A stretch of DNA of 64,000 nucleotides, taken from NCBI GenBank assembly GCA_947172645.1, contig CAMWBY010000003.1, positions 163,168 to 227,167 of the forward strand. The letters run 5' to 3'. Source of the stretch: an uncultured Lachnospiraceae bacterium. Its GTDB lineage: Bacteria > Bacillota > Clostridia > Lachnospirales > Lachnospiraceae. Under the pieces are notes generated by a model. It was not told the origin of the DNA. It saw only the letters and a list, made by a program, of their open reading frames with translations, and did no database searches. Shown here piece after piece: positions 27,539 through 36,688 of this stretch (the first letter of the stretch is position 1; the number at the start of each line of letters is the position of its first letter). The translations under genes were made by a program, and so were the position numbers.

Positions 27539-29200
27539 TTATAAAACCCCGATGTTTTTACCAAACATGATAAAGAAAAAGCCGAGGGGCATTTTAGACA
27601 GTTCCGCCTCCCCGATTACCCGCAATATCATCAGGAAGGTAATGTAAAAGAACAATCCGGCCACAATGCCTATCAGGATTGTCAACGCCGCCCCTACCGG
27701 TTCGAGTAAGAAACGCTCCGCCAACATGACAGCTATGCCGGAGACAACCGCGGCGGCTGCCGGGAAGAGTACCCCGTTAAACCAGTCCTGGCGGTATTTC
27801 AAATTCCTGCTCAGGAAAAAGAAATTCAAGCCGCCATATAATGCGAAGAATATAATCAATGCATAAATAATGCCGTCCGCCCCCAGATAAGCTTTCTGTA
27901 CGAACAGATAGGCCGTCAAAACATGGGCGAGCACACCCACAGCCGTCGAAAGAAACAGTTCTTTTAACATATGCATCCGGTACAGGAGATGCCCAAAAAG
28001 AAAAGTGACGCCGTACAGCACGATAATCACGGAGCCCTTTTGTATCCATGCGGCGGCGGTGTCATTTTTCCCTGTGTACAGGCATGCGACAACCGCATGG
28101 GCAAGCGCTGCCAGATAGACAGCCACCGGGCTTGCCACGATAAAAAGCTTCTTGACTGCCTTGCCAATCCTATCCCGCATGGTACGGTACTCTTCCCTGT
28201 CGTATGCGCTGCCGATTCTGCCGGTCATCCCGTAGACGCTCAGCACGCCGAGGGCGGAACCGATACCGACCAATACGGCGAACTTACCATAGTAACTTCC
28301 CCACAGGGCGGTACGCGACTGTCCCATCTCCTTCTTATTCATACAATAGTTAAACATACGCTGGTCAATCAGCATAAACACGTTAGAGCACATCGAAACC
28401 AAGGCTATCGGAACACTGCCTGCCAACAGTACGCGCTGTGCAAAAAACCGTGGTTCCGCTTTCTTGCCGCTGTCCATGGCAAACCTGCCCCGCATAGCGC
28501 CTGCATAAATCACATAGATTACAAGCAGGTACAGCATCGTGATAAGTTGGGACGCCAATACGCCGAGCATCGCGCCAAGCGCGCCGTAAGCGTACCCGTA
28601 CGCTACATTCTGTTTTAAAGCCGCTACCTTCACGCCATAATCATAGAGGGCATTGGAGCCGAACATTGCGCATGCCATCATGGCAATCCCCTCAAGGTAT
28701 TGGGAGTGGGCCGTCAGCATCCCCAACCCGTATCCGTTGAAATATCCGCGGAAGACGCCGATAAGAGCCGCGACGATAAGAACCGGAGCCACCGCAATGA
28801 TTGCCATGCGGCTCAAGGATTCCAGCACAAGAATATCTGCGACAAAGGCAGAAAACACAAAAAGCAACGCCCCAAGCACGGCGCTTATAAACAGATTTGT
28901 GAAAAACGCCGCACGGAAAACCTGTTTCGCATTCCTGTGCTGTTCTCTCTTCACTCTGTAACGGATAATTCCCGACATGGCTCCCGTCATACTGTAGGAA
29001 GTAAAAAGCGTAATCAGGAAAAATATTTCAAAAGCGGGGGCAAACAACCCGATTCCTGCATCGCCAATCACCCTCGACAGCGGAACGCGCATTGCAAGCA
29101 GGATAATATAGGATAACAGGCCCGCATACTGTATCAATGGATTCCGGTTCGTCCTGTTTTGCAAGCCGCCCCGTGAAGATTGTTTCTTTTGTAACTTCAT
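27539..29200 (-). CDS. Polysaccharide/lipid flippase, MATE-like MVF (SpoVB/MurJ) family
   Basis: 553 residues with about fourteen membrane helices. The first segment PLIQYAGLLSYIILLAMRVPL and GDAGIGLFAPAFEIFFLITL follow the SpoVB-type N-terminus, and the loop EREEYRTMRD-like YDREEYRTMRDRIGKAVKKLF precedes the C-terminal six-helix half. Members move lipid-linked sugars, such as peptidoglycan precursors or spore cortex material, across the membrane. Which substrate this copy moves is unknown. It lies just downstream of ybeY, on the same strand, with a 49-base gap. Confidence 0.85.
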   Translation of the reverse strand: MKLQKKQSSRGGLQNRTNRNPLIQYAGLLSYIILLAMRVPLSRVIGDAGIGLFAPAFEIFFLITLFTSYSMTGAMSGIIRYRVKREQHRNAKQVFRAAFFTNLFISAVLGALLFVFSAFVADILVLESLSRMAIIAVAPVLIVAALIGVFRGYFNGYGLGMLTAHSQYLEGIAMMACAMFGSNALYDYGVKVAALKQNVAYGYAYGALGAMLGVLASQLITMLYLLVIYVIYAGAMRGRFAMDSGKKAEPRFFAQRVLLAGSVPIALVSMCSNVFMLIDQRMFNYCMNKKEMGQSRTALWGSYYGKFAVLVGIGSALGVLSVYGMTGRIGSAYDREEYRTMRDRIGKAVKKLFIVASPVAVYLAALAHAVVACLYTGKNDTAAAWIQKGSVIIVLYGVTFLFGHLLYRMHMLKELFLSTAVGVLAHVLTAYLFVQKAYLGADGIIYALIIFFALYGGLNFFFLSRNLKYRQDWFNGVLFPAAAAVVSGIAVMLAERFLLEPVGAALTILIGIVAGLFFYITFLMILRVIGEAELSKMPLGFFFIMFGKNIGVL

Positions 29201-29249
29201 AATGTCATCATATCCTTTGTCTGTATGGATTTATCTGTCAGCTTTGGCC

Positions 29250-29747
29250 CTATCTTCCGATGCCGAGACTCTTGAGCACATCCTCCTGTTTCTTCTCCAT
29301 CAACGCCGCCTCCTGCTCTTCCATATGGTCATATCCGCAAAGATGGAACATGCTGTGTGCCACAAGAAACGCAAATTCCCGCAATACGCTGTGTCCATAT
29401 TCTTCGGCCTGCGCCATAACACGCTCTACAGACAGGATGATATCGCCCAGTATGAGTTCTCCGCTGTCCGGGTCGAAACAGTCCGCCTCATCCGACTCTG
29501 CACAGGCGAAATCTCCTGCCTGCGCAAACGGTATATTGGGAAAAGAAAGCACATCTGTCTCCTTGTCTATATCCCGGAAATTTCTGTTATACTCACGTAT
29601 GCCTTCATTGTCCACAAGAAGAAGGTTTACCGTTGTCTCGTAAGGACAGTTTTCCATCTCCATAACCGCATCCATAATGATGTCCACAGTCTCTTTCATG
29701 TCAAAAGGCAGCGTAACACCGGTCTCATTCTCAACGTAGGAAGTCAT
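29250..29747 (-). CDS. ybeY: Endoribonuclease YbeY
   Basis: 165 residues. The zinc motif H131-x3-H135-x5-H141 (HSMFHLCGYDH) is intact, as is the DVLSFP segment near residue 65. YbeY trims the 3' end of 16S rRNA and takes part in ribosome quality control. The gene overlaps the preceding PgpH-like gene by 17 bases and its ATG follows GGAGAGG, so translation is coupled. The position after phoH and a PgpH homologue is conserved in Firmicutes. Confidence 0.96.
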   Translation of the reverse strand: MTSYVENETGVTLPFDMKETVDIIMDAVMEMENCPYETTVNLLLVDNEGIREYNRNFRDIDKETDVLSFPNIPFAQAGDFACAESDEADCFDPDSGELILGDIILSVERVMAQAEEYGHSVLREFAFLVAHSMFHLCGYDHMEEQEAALMEKKQEDVLKSLGIGR

Positions 29748-30930
29748 AGTATAGCCTCTCCTCGATAAATATTTTCTTCATCTCCGTAATCTGCGCCAGG
29801 GAAATCTCATTCTCCCACAGCTCGTCCGTCTCCAGTTTCTTATGAAATACCGTATTGATAATCTGCGCGTAGTCTAACTTCGCTTTGGGGTCTTTCTCAA
29901 ACAAATACAATATAGACGATACGATACAATCCGCAAACAAGACTACAATCGTCTCCTTTGACACGACTTTTTCCGCCTCGTCCACATACTCTTTCAGGAT
30001 TTTCTTCGTATTGGACGGAAAATGGTATTCATTGCAGACCGCAGACACATTCTCCCATGTATTCTCTCCTTTTAGCCTGCCAATCCGGTGGTAATAACCG
30101 CAGGCTTTCGCCGCCGCATCATCAAGGTGCAGCCTCTTGGCAATCCGGTCGCTCAGATACGCCGTATGTACCGCATGGTAGTATTCGTCCTTGGACATCT
30201 CCTTAAGCTGGACTAAAAGCGGAAATTCCGGGTCATTGATATCCATGTATTTCTCCCGGTTCCTGTGGATGACTGTAGAACTGAATACTTTCAGGCTGAC
30301 CAACAGCAGGATACAGCAAATCATTAAATTGATTGCCGGAATCATAAACTGGAAGATGGACAACTGCTCCTGGGAAAACAAGATAACATTGGCAGTCAGG
30401 CACAGCATAAGGACCGACAGAGAGATAAACAGCGGGAATCCCACCTTAAAGTCATCGTTTAAGTTACTGAATACGAGTATTCCCGCCACGCCGCTGATAA
30501 AGTAAAGCCAGAAGACAGCAAAATTCCCCCCTGCAAAATTGACGGATAAAAGCAGACAGACGCTCCCCGCTGCAAGGCCTGTGATGTTGTTGCTGAATGT
30601 CCCCAACAGCACAAAAATCACCAGAAACGGCCATCCTGTCTCCGGAAGATAAGGAAGGAACACCGCCGCGACAAGGCTGCCCAGGTACATAAACGCAAAT
30701 CTGCCGTATTTGCCTTCATTCCGATAGATAAACCGGCGGCTTGTCTCTCCCATAGTAAATGCGAAAATCACCATTCCCGTGCCCGCAAGGGACATCACGG
30801 TATTGCGCATCCGCTCTTCTGTTCCTTGTCCAAACAATATGCTGCCGGCCAGGGCAATACATCCTGAAAGCGCAAACATGGCTCCGAAAAATAATATTCT
30901 TTTCATGATAAATTTCTTATCTTTTTCCAC
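29731..30930 (-). CDS. PgpH-like membrane protein with degenerate HD domain
   Basis: 399 residues, with six or seven membrane helices in residues 9-215 followed by a cytosolic domain. The cytosolic part follows the PgpH cyclic-di-AMP phosphodiesterase pattern: H252 in DEYYHAVHTAYLSDRIAKRL, H281 in ACGYYHRIGRLKG, and D334 in VVLFADCIVSS. The hallmark HD pair is H281-R282, and the second His pair of the binuclear site is not seen, so catalysis is doubtful. The large extracellular domain of PgpH (about 700 residues) is also absent. Its place between phoH and ybeY is exactly that of PgpH. The start is GTG with AGGA upstream. Confidence 0.8.
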   Translation of the reverse strand: MEKDKKFIMKRILFFGAMFALSGCIALAGSILFGQGTEERMRNTVMSLAGTGMVIFAFTMGETSRRFIYRNEGKYGRFAFMYLGSLVAAVFLPYLPETGWPFLVIFVLLGTFSNNITGLAAGSVCLLLSVNFAGGNFAVFWLYFISGVAGILVFSNLNDDFKVGFPLFISLSVLMLCLTANVILFSQEQLSIFQFMIPAINLMICCILLLVSLKVFSSTVIHRNREKYMDINDPEFPLLVQLKEMSKDEYYHAVHTAYLSDRIAKRLHLDDAAAKACGYYHRIGRLKGENTWENVSAVCNEYHFPSNTKKILKEYVDEAEKVVSKETIVVLFADCIVSSILYLFEKDPKAKLDYAQIINTVFHKKLETDELWENEISLAQITEMKKIFIEERLYYDFLR

Positions 30931-31930
30931 GGCTATAATTCCTGCTCTTCTGTCTTAATTCGGTGCGTCTTATCTCTTTCGACTCATAATCTTCATATGC
31001 CTTGACAATCTTCTGCACAAGCGGATGGCGCACCACATCCTTGCTGCTCAGATTACAGAATGCGATATCATCAATCCTGGCAAGCACCTTCGCCGCCACG
31101 TCCAATCCGGATTTCATGTCCGGCGCCAGGTCTTTCTGGGAGGCGTCGCCCGTCACCACTACCTTGGAACCGAAACCGATACGGGTCAGGAACATTTTCA
31201 TCTGCGCAGGGGTGGTATTCTGCGCTTCATCCAGGATAATATAGGCATTGTCAAGGGTCCTGCCCCGCATATAGGCAAGAGGCGCCACTTCAATCAATCC
31301 CTTTTCCATATTTTTCGCAAAACTCTCTGCGCCCATAATCTGGTATAACGCGTCATAAAGAGGACGCAGGTAAGGGTCCACCTTACTCTGTAAATCGCCG
31401 GGTAAGAATCCTAACTTCTCCCCGGCTTCGATAGCGGGCCTGGTCAGGATAATCCTGCCGACCTCGTTATTCTTAAAGGCCGTAATCGCCATGGCCATGG
31501 CAAGATATGTCTTACCGGTACCGGCAGGGCCGATTCCGAATACAATCATATGGTCCCTGATGGCGTCCACGTATTTTTTCTGTCCGAGGGTCTTAGGTTT
31601 AATCGGCTTGCCTGCCACGGTATGGCATATGCAGTCGCCGTCTATCTCAAGAAGCACATTCCCTTTATTCTCATGTTCCATCTCTATCGCGTAGTCCACA
31701 TTCTGTTCTTCCAATAGATTTCCTCTCTCCGACAAGGTGATTAGCTCCTTCATAATATGGGCGGCTTTCATGACTGCCTCTTTTTCCCCGCCTATTTTCA
31801 CAGCCCCATCCCGGTCTACAATCACCACATGTAAATCGTCTTCTATTTTTCTGATATAAGAATCATGCCCGCCGAACAAATTCTGCATATGTTCTATGGG
31901 CACATCAATCCTGACTGTATATTCTCCCAT
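30917..31930 (-). CDS. phoH: PhoH-family ATPase
   Basis: 337 residues. The N-terminal third is a KH-like RNA-binding region (VDVPIEHMQNLFGGHDSYIR is 'RID..i..lfG..'). The ATPase core has Walker A GIGPAGTGKTYLAMA, RPAIEAGEKLGFLPGDLQSK, Walker B NAYIILDEAQNTTPAQMKMF and GDASQKDL. PhoH proteins are linked to RNA metabolism; the exact activity is unsettled. It lies 15 bases after yqfD and overlaps the next gene by 14 bases, so it belongs to one operon with yqfC, yqfD and ybeY. Confidence 0.95.
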   Translation of the reverse strand: MGEYTVRIDVPIEHMQNLFGGHDSYIRKIEDDLHVVIVDRDGAVKIGGEKEAVMKAAHIMKELITLSERGNLLEEQNVDYAIEMEHENKGNVLLEIDGDCICHTVAGKPIKPKTLGQKKYVDAIRDHMIVFGIGPAGTGKTYLAMAMAITAFKNNEVGRIILTRPAIEAGEKLGFLPGDLQSKVDPYLRPLYDALYQIMGAESFAKNMEKGLIEVAPLAYMRGRTLDNAYIILDEAQNTTPAQMKMFLTRIGFGSKVVVTGDASQKDLAPDMKSGLDVAAKVLARIDDIAFCNLSSKDVVRHPLVQKIVKAYEDYESKEIRRTELRQKSRNYSRGKR

Positions 31931-31945
31931 GTATATGCTGCCTCT

Positions 31946-33220
31946 CTACTGTGCAGTTTCTCCCGGCCCCTGTGCGGGTGCATTCTCAGTGTTTTCCGTC
32001 TCCTGTACCGCAACCGGCTCTGTTCTCGTGGGAACAAGCTTCGCCGCCGATTCCTCCAACTGCATGTGGGCATTCAGTACCCAATTTTTTTCATTCTTTT
32101 TTATTGTAACATTTTTTTCCGTAATTTGTACCCCTTTTTCGTCTAAAGTTGAGATTATTTTCCCCCACTCTTCCTGCATCAGCGCATTCATTTCTTCTTC
32201 TGTATGTTTTTGGCGCACCGTCTGATACTCCTGCACGGTCTTTTTGCCGTAGAAAACAGGAAGGTAAAGATGGTCCAGGAGTTTTACCTGTTTCTTCTCT
32301 CCGCTGATATCATATTCTTCATACGGAATTTTGCCAAGCCGCAGATTCCATTCTTTGTCTTTGATTCCAAACATAGCCATGCTCTTTTGTCTGCCGGAAT
32401 AAATCTTCTCATCATACAGGATATCCTTTTTTACGGAAACCGATTCCGTGTAACGCAGGGTAATATCGGCGTCGGACTCCACATACTGGTATTTCCGTAC
32501 CGTCGTGTCCTCGTTAAAAACAGGCACCGCGCCGCTGACAAGCACATCCCCTTCCTCCACAGCGTCCCCCACGGATACTTGCGGAACCCCGCTCCTCGTG
32601 ATGATATAAGACACTGTCCCGGCCCTGGTGGCAATCAAATCCATTCCTTTTGTCTCACCGGGCCGGCTGTTCTGGTCATAACTTGGCGTCTCATTCTCTT
32701 TGATATAAATCAGAAGCGTGGTTCCCTTCAGCTGTACCGACGTCCACGTAATCACATCGTAATCTTCCCTGAGCGCTTTCTCCAGGTCTTCTATTTTCAA
32801 GCGGCTCTTTTTCATGGCAACATGGACGTCCTTTTCTTCCAGGTAGTCTAATAGCACGTCTTCCGTCAGTACATAATTGCCTTCGATTTTGATATTCCAG
32901 ACATATCCTGCCGTCAGCATCCAAAATAGCATACAACAGATAAAACCTGCGGCAAAAATTTTACGCCGTTTCATTTTAAACATAAAAAAAGGCAGTCCAT
33001 ATCTTTTTAAGACGGATGCCTTGGTTCCGGTCTTCTTGAGCAGCGGCTTCAATGCAAAAAAACCCTGCACACTGATATTCATTGTATGGTAATCGCCATG
33101 ACTGACAATGTCCCACACAAGAATATCGTGGTTCCCGCACAGATTGAGCAGCCTTTCCGTGGAATATCCCCATACCTTGATTGTCACGTAACCCCTGATA
33201 TACTGTACCCAGTGAAGCAT
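31946..33220 (-). CDS. yqfD: Sporulation protein YqfD
   Basis: About 424 residues. The N-terminal domain (MLHWVQYIRGYVTIKVWGYS, LLNLCGNHDILVWDI) is followed by one membrane helix (IFAAGFICCMLFWMLTAGYV) and a large extracytoplasmic part (VWNIKIEGNYVLTEDVLLDY). ATG 33220 is preferred because GGAGG lies five bases upstream; the frame extends to 33265. In B. subtilis yqfD is sigma-E dependent and needed for sporulation, probably in the mother-cell membrane. Adjacent to yqfC as in other spore formers. Confidence 0.9.
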   Translation of the reverse strand: MLHWVQYIRGYVTIKVWGYSTERLLNLCGNHDILVWDIVSHGDYHTMNISVQGFFALKPLLKKTGTKASVLKRYGLPFFMFKMKRRKIFAAGFICCMLFWMLTAGYVWNIKIEGNYVLTEDVLLDYLEEKDVHVAMKKSRLKIEDLEKALREDYDVITWTSVQLKGTTLLIYIKENETPSYDQNSRPGETKGMDLIATRAGTVSYIITRSGVPQVSVGDAVEEGDVLVSGAVPVFNEDTTVRKYQYVESDADITLRYTESVSVKKDILYDEKIYSGRQKSMAMFGIKDKEWNLRLGKIPYEEYDISGEKKQVKLLDHLYLPVFYGKKTVQEYQTVRQKHTEEEMNALMQEEWGKIISTLDEKGVQITEKNVTIKKNEKNWVLNAHMQLEESAAKLVPTRTEPVAVQETENTENAPAQGPGETAQ

Positions 33221-33261
33221 CCTTTCCTCCATCTGCGGCGCCCTAAGCGGATACCGCCAAG

Positions 33262-33561
33262 TCAAACATACCGGACAGTTTCGATACTGCCGCTTATTTT
33301 CATGTCTTCATTGGTATAGTAATCAATCGACAGCCTTTTGCCTTCAAAACATATCTTGCAATTCTTGCCCTGCAGTACGATGGATTCTGTGGTATACTCC
33401 AATATTCCCTTATAATTCTCGATAAAAGCCTCACGGTTCCCGGTAACCGTGACAATCGCAGCCCCCAGCATCGTATCCTTCGGGAGCTTTAGGGATTCCA
33501 CAATCAGTTCTTTGGAATTTGATAAGGCCGGTATCGGCAATTTTCTGCTATTCCTTCTCAT
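33262..33561 (-). CDS. yqfC: Sporulation protein YqfC
   Basis: 99 residues with the YqfC/YabP pattern: ELIVESLKLPKDTMLGAAIV, VTGNREAFIENYKGILEYTT, and CFEGKRLSIDYYTNEDMKIS. The family is restricted to endospore formers. No ribosome site is obvious at the ATG, so the start is less sure. It is the first gene of the yqfC-yqfD-phoH-PgpH-like-ybeY series. A CATACATA lies ten bases upstream (33571-33578) and resembles a sigma-E -10 box, but it is too close to the ATG to be secure. Confidence 0.88.
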   Translation of the reverse strand: MRRNSRKLPIPALSNSKELIVESLKLPKDTMLGAAIVTVTGNREAFIENYKGILEYTTESIVLQGKNCKICFEGKRLSIDYYTNEDMKISGSIETVRYV

Positions 33562-33626
33562 AGTTCACTATATGTATGGGACGAAGGATTCATTCCTAGT
33601 ACAACGAATAATTAATTCCCGGCGGC

Positions 33627-34106
33627 TTATTTATGGTAGGGCTCGCCATTGATAATGCGGTACGCCCTGTAAATCTGCTCCAACAAGATAACACGCATCA
33701 ATTGGTGGGGAAAAGTCATTTTAGAAAAGCTGACCGCAAAGTCAGCTTTCTTACATACTTCTTGATGCAGTCCAAGAGAACCGCCTATGATAAATTGGAT
33801 ATGGCTGGTCCCTTTGGAAGCGATGCTTTCTATTTCATGTGCAAACTGCGCGGAGTCAAACATCTGTCCCTGAATCTCCAGAGATACCACGCAGGCGTCT
33901 TCCCTGACGTATTTCAAAATGCGTTCGGCTTCTTTATATTTTATTGCCTCCTCTATGGCTTCCCCTGCCTTGTCCGGGGTTTTCTCGTCGGCCACCTGAA
34001 TGATTTCCAGTTTACAGTACCGGCTCAGCCGTTTTACATATTCCGCAACGGCGTCCGCGTAAAATTTCTCTTTTATCTTACCGACCGTAATCAATGTTAT
34101 CTTCAT
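33627..34106 (-). CDS. rlmH: 23S rRNA (pseudouridine1915-N3)-methyltransferase
   Basis: 159 residues of the SPOUT fold. MKITLITVGKIKEKFYADAV at the start, then SFSKMTFPHQLMRVILLEQI and QIYRAYRIINGEPYHK at the end; GGSLGLHQEV is the AdoMet-binding knot segment. The enzyme methylates m3Psi1915 in helix 69. The ATG overlaps the stop of the upstream zinc-ribbon gene (34103-34106, ATGA), so the two are coupled. The last gene of that unit. Confidence 0.97.
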   Translation of the reverse strand: MKITLITVGKIKEKFYADAVAEYVKRLSRYCKLEIIQVADEKTPDKAGEAIEEAIKYKEAERILKYVREDACVVSLEIQGQMFDSAQFAHEIESIASKGTSHIQFIIGGSLGLHQEVCKKADFAVSFSKMTFPHQLMRVILLEQIYRAYRIINGEPYHK

Positions 34107-34792
34107 ACGTTCTCAAACAACTCCTGATAGTACTCGTCCACAAAATGTTCTAAAAGCGCTTCGTCCAGGTTCATAAACTTGTCGTTAATAATTTTCTTCA
34201 TCTGGTCGGTTCTCTTGAAATATTTCTGTTCTTCCGGAATTCCTTCCTCGAACAATTCCCTGTCGATTTCGTCCGCGCTCAGGTTGTCTTTGCACCATCT
34301 GGTCAGTTCGGACAGAAGGCTGTCCTCGGATTTCGCCTTGATGAGAAGAATCTTGGAATTGCGCATAGACACCACGCCACAGACAATAAACAGCACAAAA
34401 AGCGCTCCCATAACGCCGCATACAAGATACTTATTGATACCTGTACTCTGATAGACAGGAATCGCGTCTATAAATACAAGCAAAACGAAAAGGAAACCGA
34501 CAATCCCTACGCCAAGAAGCATATTCCCGGAGGTGCGGTTGTCCTCCGCTTTCGCCGCGCTGTTCTGATAGGGGTGATACACAGGAACCGTCTGTTCCTC
34601 TTCCTCGTCCTGTGCCTCCCCTTCCTCTTTCTCGGCCATCATAGCGCGGATAAACTCTATCTTCTGCTGCTCTTCCAGTTCGGCATTATGCGCCTCTTCA
34701 TCTTGAAGCTGCTCTACCAGTTCTACCTTACACTCTGCACAGAACTTAATTCCCTCTCTGTACTCATTCTTACAAACCGGACACCAAGGCAT
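34103..34792 (-). CDS. Zinc-ribbon membrane protein of unknown function
   Basis: About 229 residues. The N-terminus is a zinc ribbon (CPVCKNEYREGIKFCAECKVEL, two CxxC pairs), followed by an acidic coiled segment. Two hydrophobic helices follow (LLGVGIVGFLFVLLVFIDA and LVCGVMGALFVLFIVCGVV), then a cytoplasmic charged helical tail (DEIDRELFEEGIPEEQKYF). No enzyme motif. ATG 34792 is chosen; an in-frame GTG nine bases earlier has worse spacing. It has a promoter at 34855-34883 and is coupled to rlmH, with no obvious functional link. Confidence 0.8.
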   Translation of the reverse strand: MPWCPVCKNEYREGIKFCAECKVELVEQLQDEEAHNAELEEQQKIEFIRAMMAEKEEGEAQDEEEEQTVPVYHPYQNSAAKAEDNRTSGNMLLGVGIVGFLFVLLVFIDAIPVYQSTGINKYLVCGVMGALFVLFIVCGVVSMRNSKILLIKAKSEDSLLSELTRWCKDNLSADEIDRELFEEGIPEEQKYFKRTDQMKKIINDKFMNLDEALLEHFVDEYYQELFENV

Positions 34793-34854
34793 ATATGTCA
34801 CGCTCCTTATCGAAAAGTTAAAAATATTGCCTAAAAATTCCCCTGCACAGCTCT

Positions 34855-34883
34855 ATTTTATAATCATTGTGCATGAATTGCAA
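34855..34883 (-). promoter_or_regulatory. Promoter of zinc-ribbon gene and rlmH
   Basis: Minus-strand TTGCAA (34878-34883) and TAAAAT (34855-34860), 17-base spacing. Confidence 0.6.
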
Positions 34884-34924
34884 TACTTTCCTGAATAAGA
34901 ACGAATGATAATCGTTTTAGCATT

Positions 34925-36157
34925 TTATTCTAACTTTAACAGCTCCCGGATACCTTGGTTTTTATTCTCTGATTTGTCAATGTCCATGCACAGGGAATGG
35001 TCGTCGTTCTTGCGCCAGACAGAACATTCGCCGATAGCGCTCATATCCCGCCAAAGCGTAAAGACGCCTTTCGAGACAATACCGCTCCACTCTTCCACAT
35101 TGCCTGTATAATCCACTGTGTTGGCGTACATATCGCCGTCATACAGCCCACCTGTAAAATTTCCGACCACATTCTGCAAAATCCGCTCCCGTACTTTAAG
35201 TTTGGAGATATCCACGTCATAGTGCTCCGCGCCCTGGCCGTTGGGTAAATCGTCAGCCCATAAGCCGGAATAGCTGTGGGCAATGTATTTGCCCATGGCA
35301 TTGGTCTTATTCTTCTTCCCGATGTAGAACCGGAACCAGGTTCCTTCGCCGCTTCTAATGCCATTCACCCAGTCGCCGTAGTAGTAACTGTTATTCTCAT
35401 AAATCGCGAGCCCTTTGCCGTGGGGCTTTCCGTCGCTGTCCACATCGCCGTTATAATAATACTGGTTCGTATTCTCCAACTGCGCCGACAGCTTCACGTA
35501 CCTCTTAAGGTGCGCCAAATCCCAGATTGCATCCTGGTTATTATCCGCAAAATACGGAAGCGCTTCGTCCAGGATATATTCTTTCGTGTAGGACACGTCA
35601 TTCTCATCCTCCACATCCACCACGATAGCCGTCTTGTCGCTGTCCGCAGATACAGGTTCAATCTCTTCTTCTTTTTCCGGTTCCTCCGGCTCTTCCTCCG
35701 GTTTGGTTTCTTCCTCCGTCTCTTCGGACACATCCGCATCTTCCACGGCGTCTTTTTCCGGTTCTATGGATACGGTTTCCCCGGACATGCCCGACACATA
35801 ATCATTCCTCTTCTGTTCTTCGGCATACTCCGTGATATTCTGCTGCAAATCCGTGCCGGTCTGCGCCGCTCCCCTGCGGTTCGGCATAAGCAATAACAGT
35901 ACGATAATGCAGACTAGCAAAAGGACGATGACTCCCAGTAAAATCGATGTCATATAGGGGCGCTGAAGCAATCCCTGCAGGCCATGCGCGCTCTCTTGCA
36001 TCTCGTCGTCTTCCCCGGCCTGGTCTAAGTCTTCCACCGGAAGGTCAATCAAATCATCCGTCTCATCTGTCCCCTTTGTGTCATTTTTTAATCCTGACCG
36101 AAGGTCTTCTCTCCAGTCCTCCTCTTGTGTGTGATTATTCCTCTCCATTAAATTCAT
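34925..36157 (-). CDS. MORN-repeat membrane-anchored protein
   Basis: About 410 residues. A charged cytoplasmic N-terminus of some 65 residues precedes one membrane helix (SILLGVIVLLLVCIIVLLLL). A Glu/Pro-rich spacer (EETEEETKPEEEPEEPEKEE) leads to a C-terminal domain containing MORN-type repeats: YYNGDVDSDGKPHGKGLAIY, YYYGDWVNGIRSGEGTWFRF and YSGLWADDLPNGQGAEHYDV, then weaker ones near FTGGLYDGDMYAN. MORN repeats bind lipid or protein partners. ATG 36157 has AGG-type upstream sequence; 36148 is possible. The topology puts the repeats outside. Function unknown. Confidence 0.8.
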   Translation of the reverse strand: MNLMERNNHTQEEDWREDLRSGLKNDTKGTDETDDLIDLPVEDLDQAGEDDEMQESAHGLQGLLQRPYMTSILLGVIVLLLVCIIVLLLLMPNRRGAAQTGTDLQQNITEYAEEQKRNDYVSGMSGETVSIEPEKDAVEDADVSEETEEETKPEEEPEEPEKEEEIEPVSADSDKTAIVVDVEDENDVSYTKEYILDEALPYFADNNQDAIWDLAHLKRYVKLSAQLENTNQYYYNGDVDSDGKPHGKGLAIYENNSYYYGDWVNGIRSGEGTWFRFYIGKKNKTNAMGKYIAHSYSGLWADDLPNGQGAEHYDVDISKLKVRERILQNVVGNFTGGLYDGDMYANTVDYTGNVEEWSGIVSKGVFTLWRDMSAIGECSVWRKNDDHSLCMDIDKSENKNQGIRELLKLE

Positions 36158-36192
36158 ACGCCACACCTGCTTTCTTGTCCCATCCCATACAA

Positions 36193-36492
36193 CTATTCCC
36201 CATAATCCAGGCAAGTCCTGTCCTTCGTCACGGTCTTAATGTAACCGCCTGCAGCCACATGCGCCGGATGTACCTGGTAATTCTGTAAAGCTTCCTCATT
36301 CTCGAATACGGAAATCAAGCCCAAATCCCTGTTGCTGGATGTAAGCGCATCGGTGATTACTTCCAGGGATACCACACCGGACACCTGCGCCTTTACGCCT
36401 TCCAACTCCCTTTTAATCCGCGCTGCCGCTTCTTTTCTCTCTTCCTTCGATAATTCTTCCTTAAAACTCCATAATACGATATGGTTTACCAT
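36193..36492 (-). CDS. Dabb (stress-responsive A/B barrel) domain protein
   Basis: 99 residues with the Dabb pattern: MVNHIVLWSFKEELSKEERK at the start, VSGVVSLEVITDALTSSNRD in the middle, and SVFENEEALQNYQVHPAHVA near the end. These dimeric ferredoxin-like barrels occur as small enzymes or stress proteins; the reaction here is unknown. ATG 36492 has GGGAGG seven bases upstream; the longer frame is unsupported. It lies 35 bases upstream of the MORN gene and may be cotranscribed with it. Confidence 0.88.
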   Translation of the reverse strand: MVNHIVLWSFKEELSKEERKEAAARIKRELEGVKAQVSGVVSLEVITDALTSSNRDLGLISVFENEEALQNYQVHPAHVAAGGYIKTVTKDRTCLDYGE

Positions 36493-36688
36493 ATTGAATC
36501 CTCCCGTCTGGTGATAAGCTTGCTGTTTAATATTTTCTATTATAATTGTCAATCCTTAATAAACTGCTATACAAATTATTAAGATTTATGTAAGAAGAGC
36601 CCGCCGCAAAGGCAGACTCCCCACAGACCATATATCTGGTCAGAATATTATTTTACACTCGTGCAACAAATATGAATTATCCGCTGTA

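Noticed and set aside
33571..33578. Sigma-E -10 element CATACATA upstream of yqfC
   Set aside because: It is only ten bases from the start codon and has a poor -35 match; the resemblance may be chance or the start may be wrong.
33716..33750. Inverted repeat AAAGCTGAC/GTCAGCTTT
   Set aside because: It lies inside the rlmH coding sequence, is short, and needs no separate explanation.
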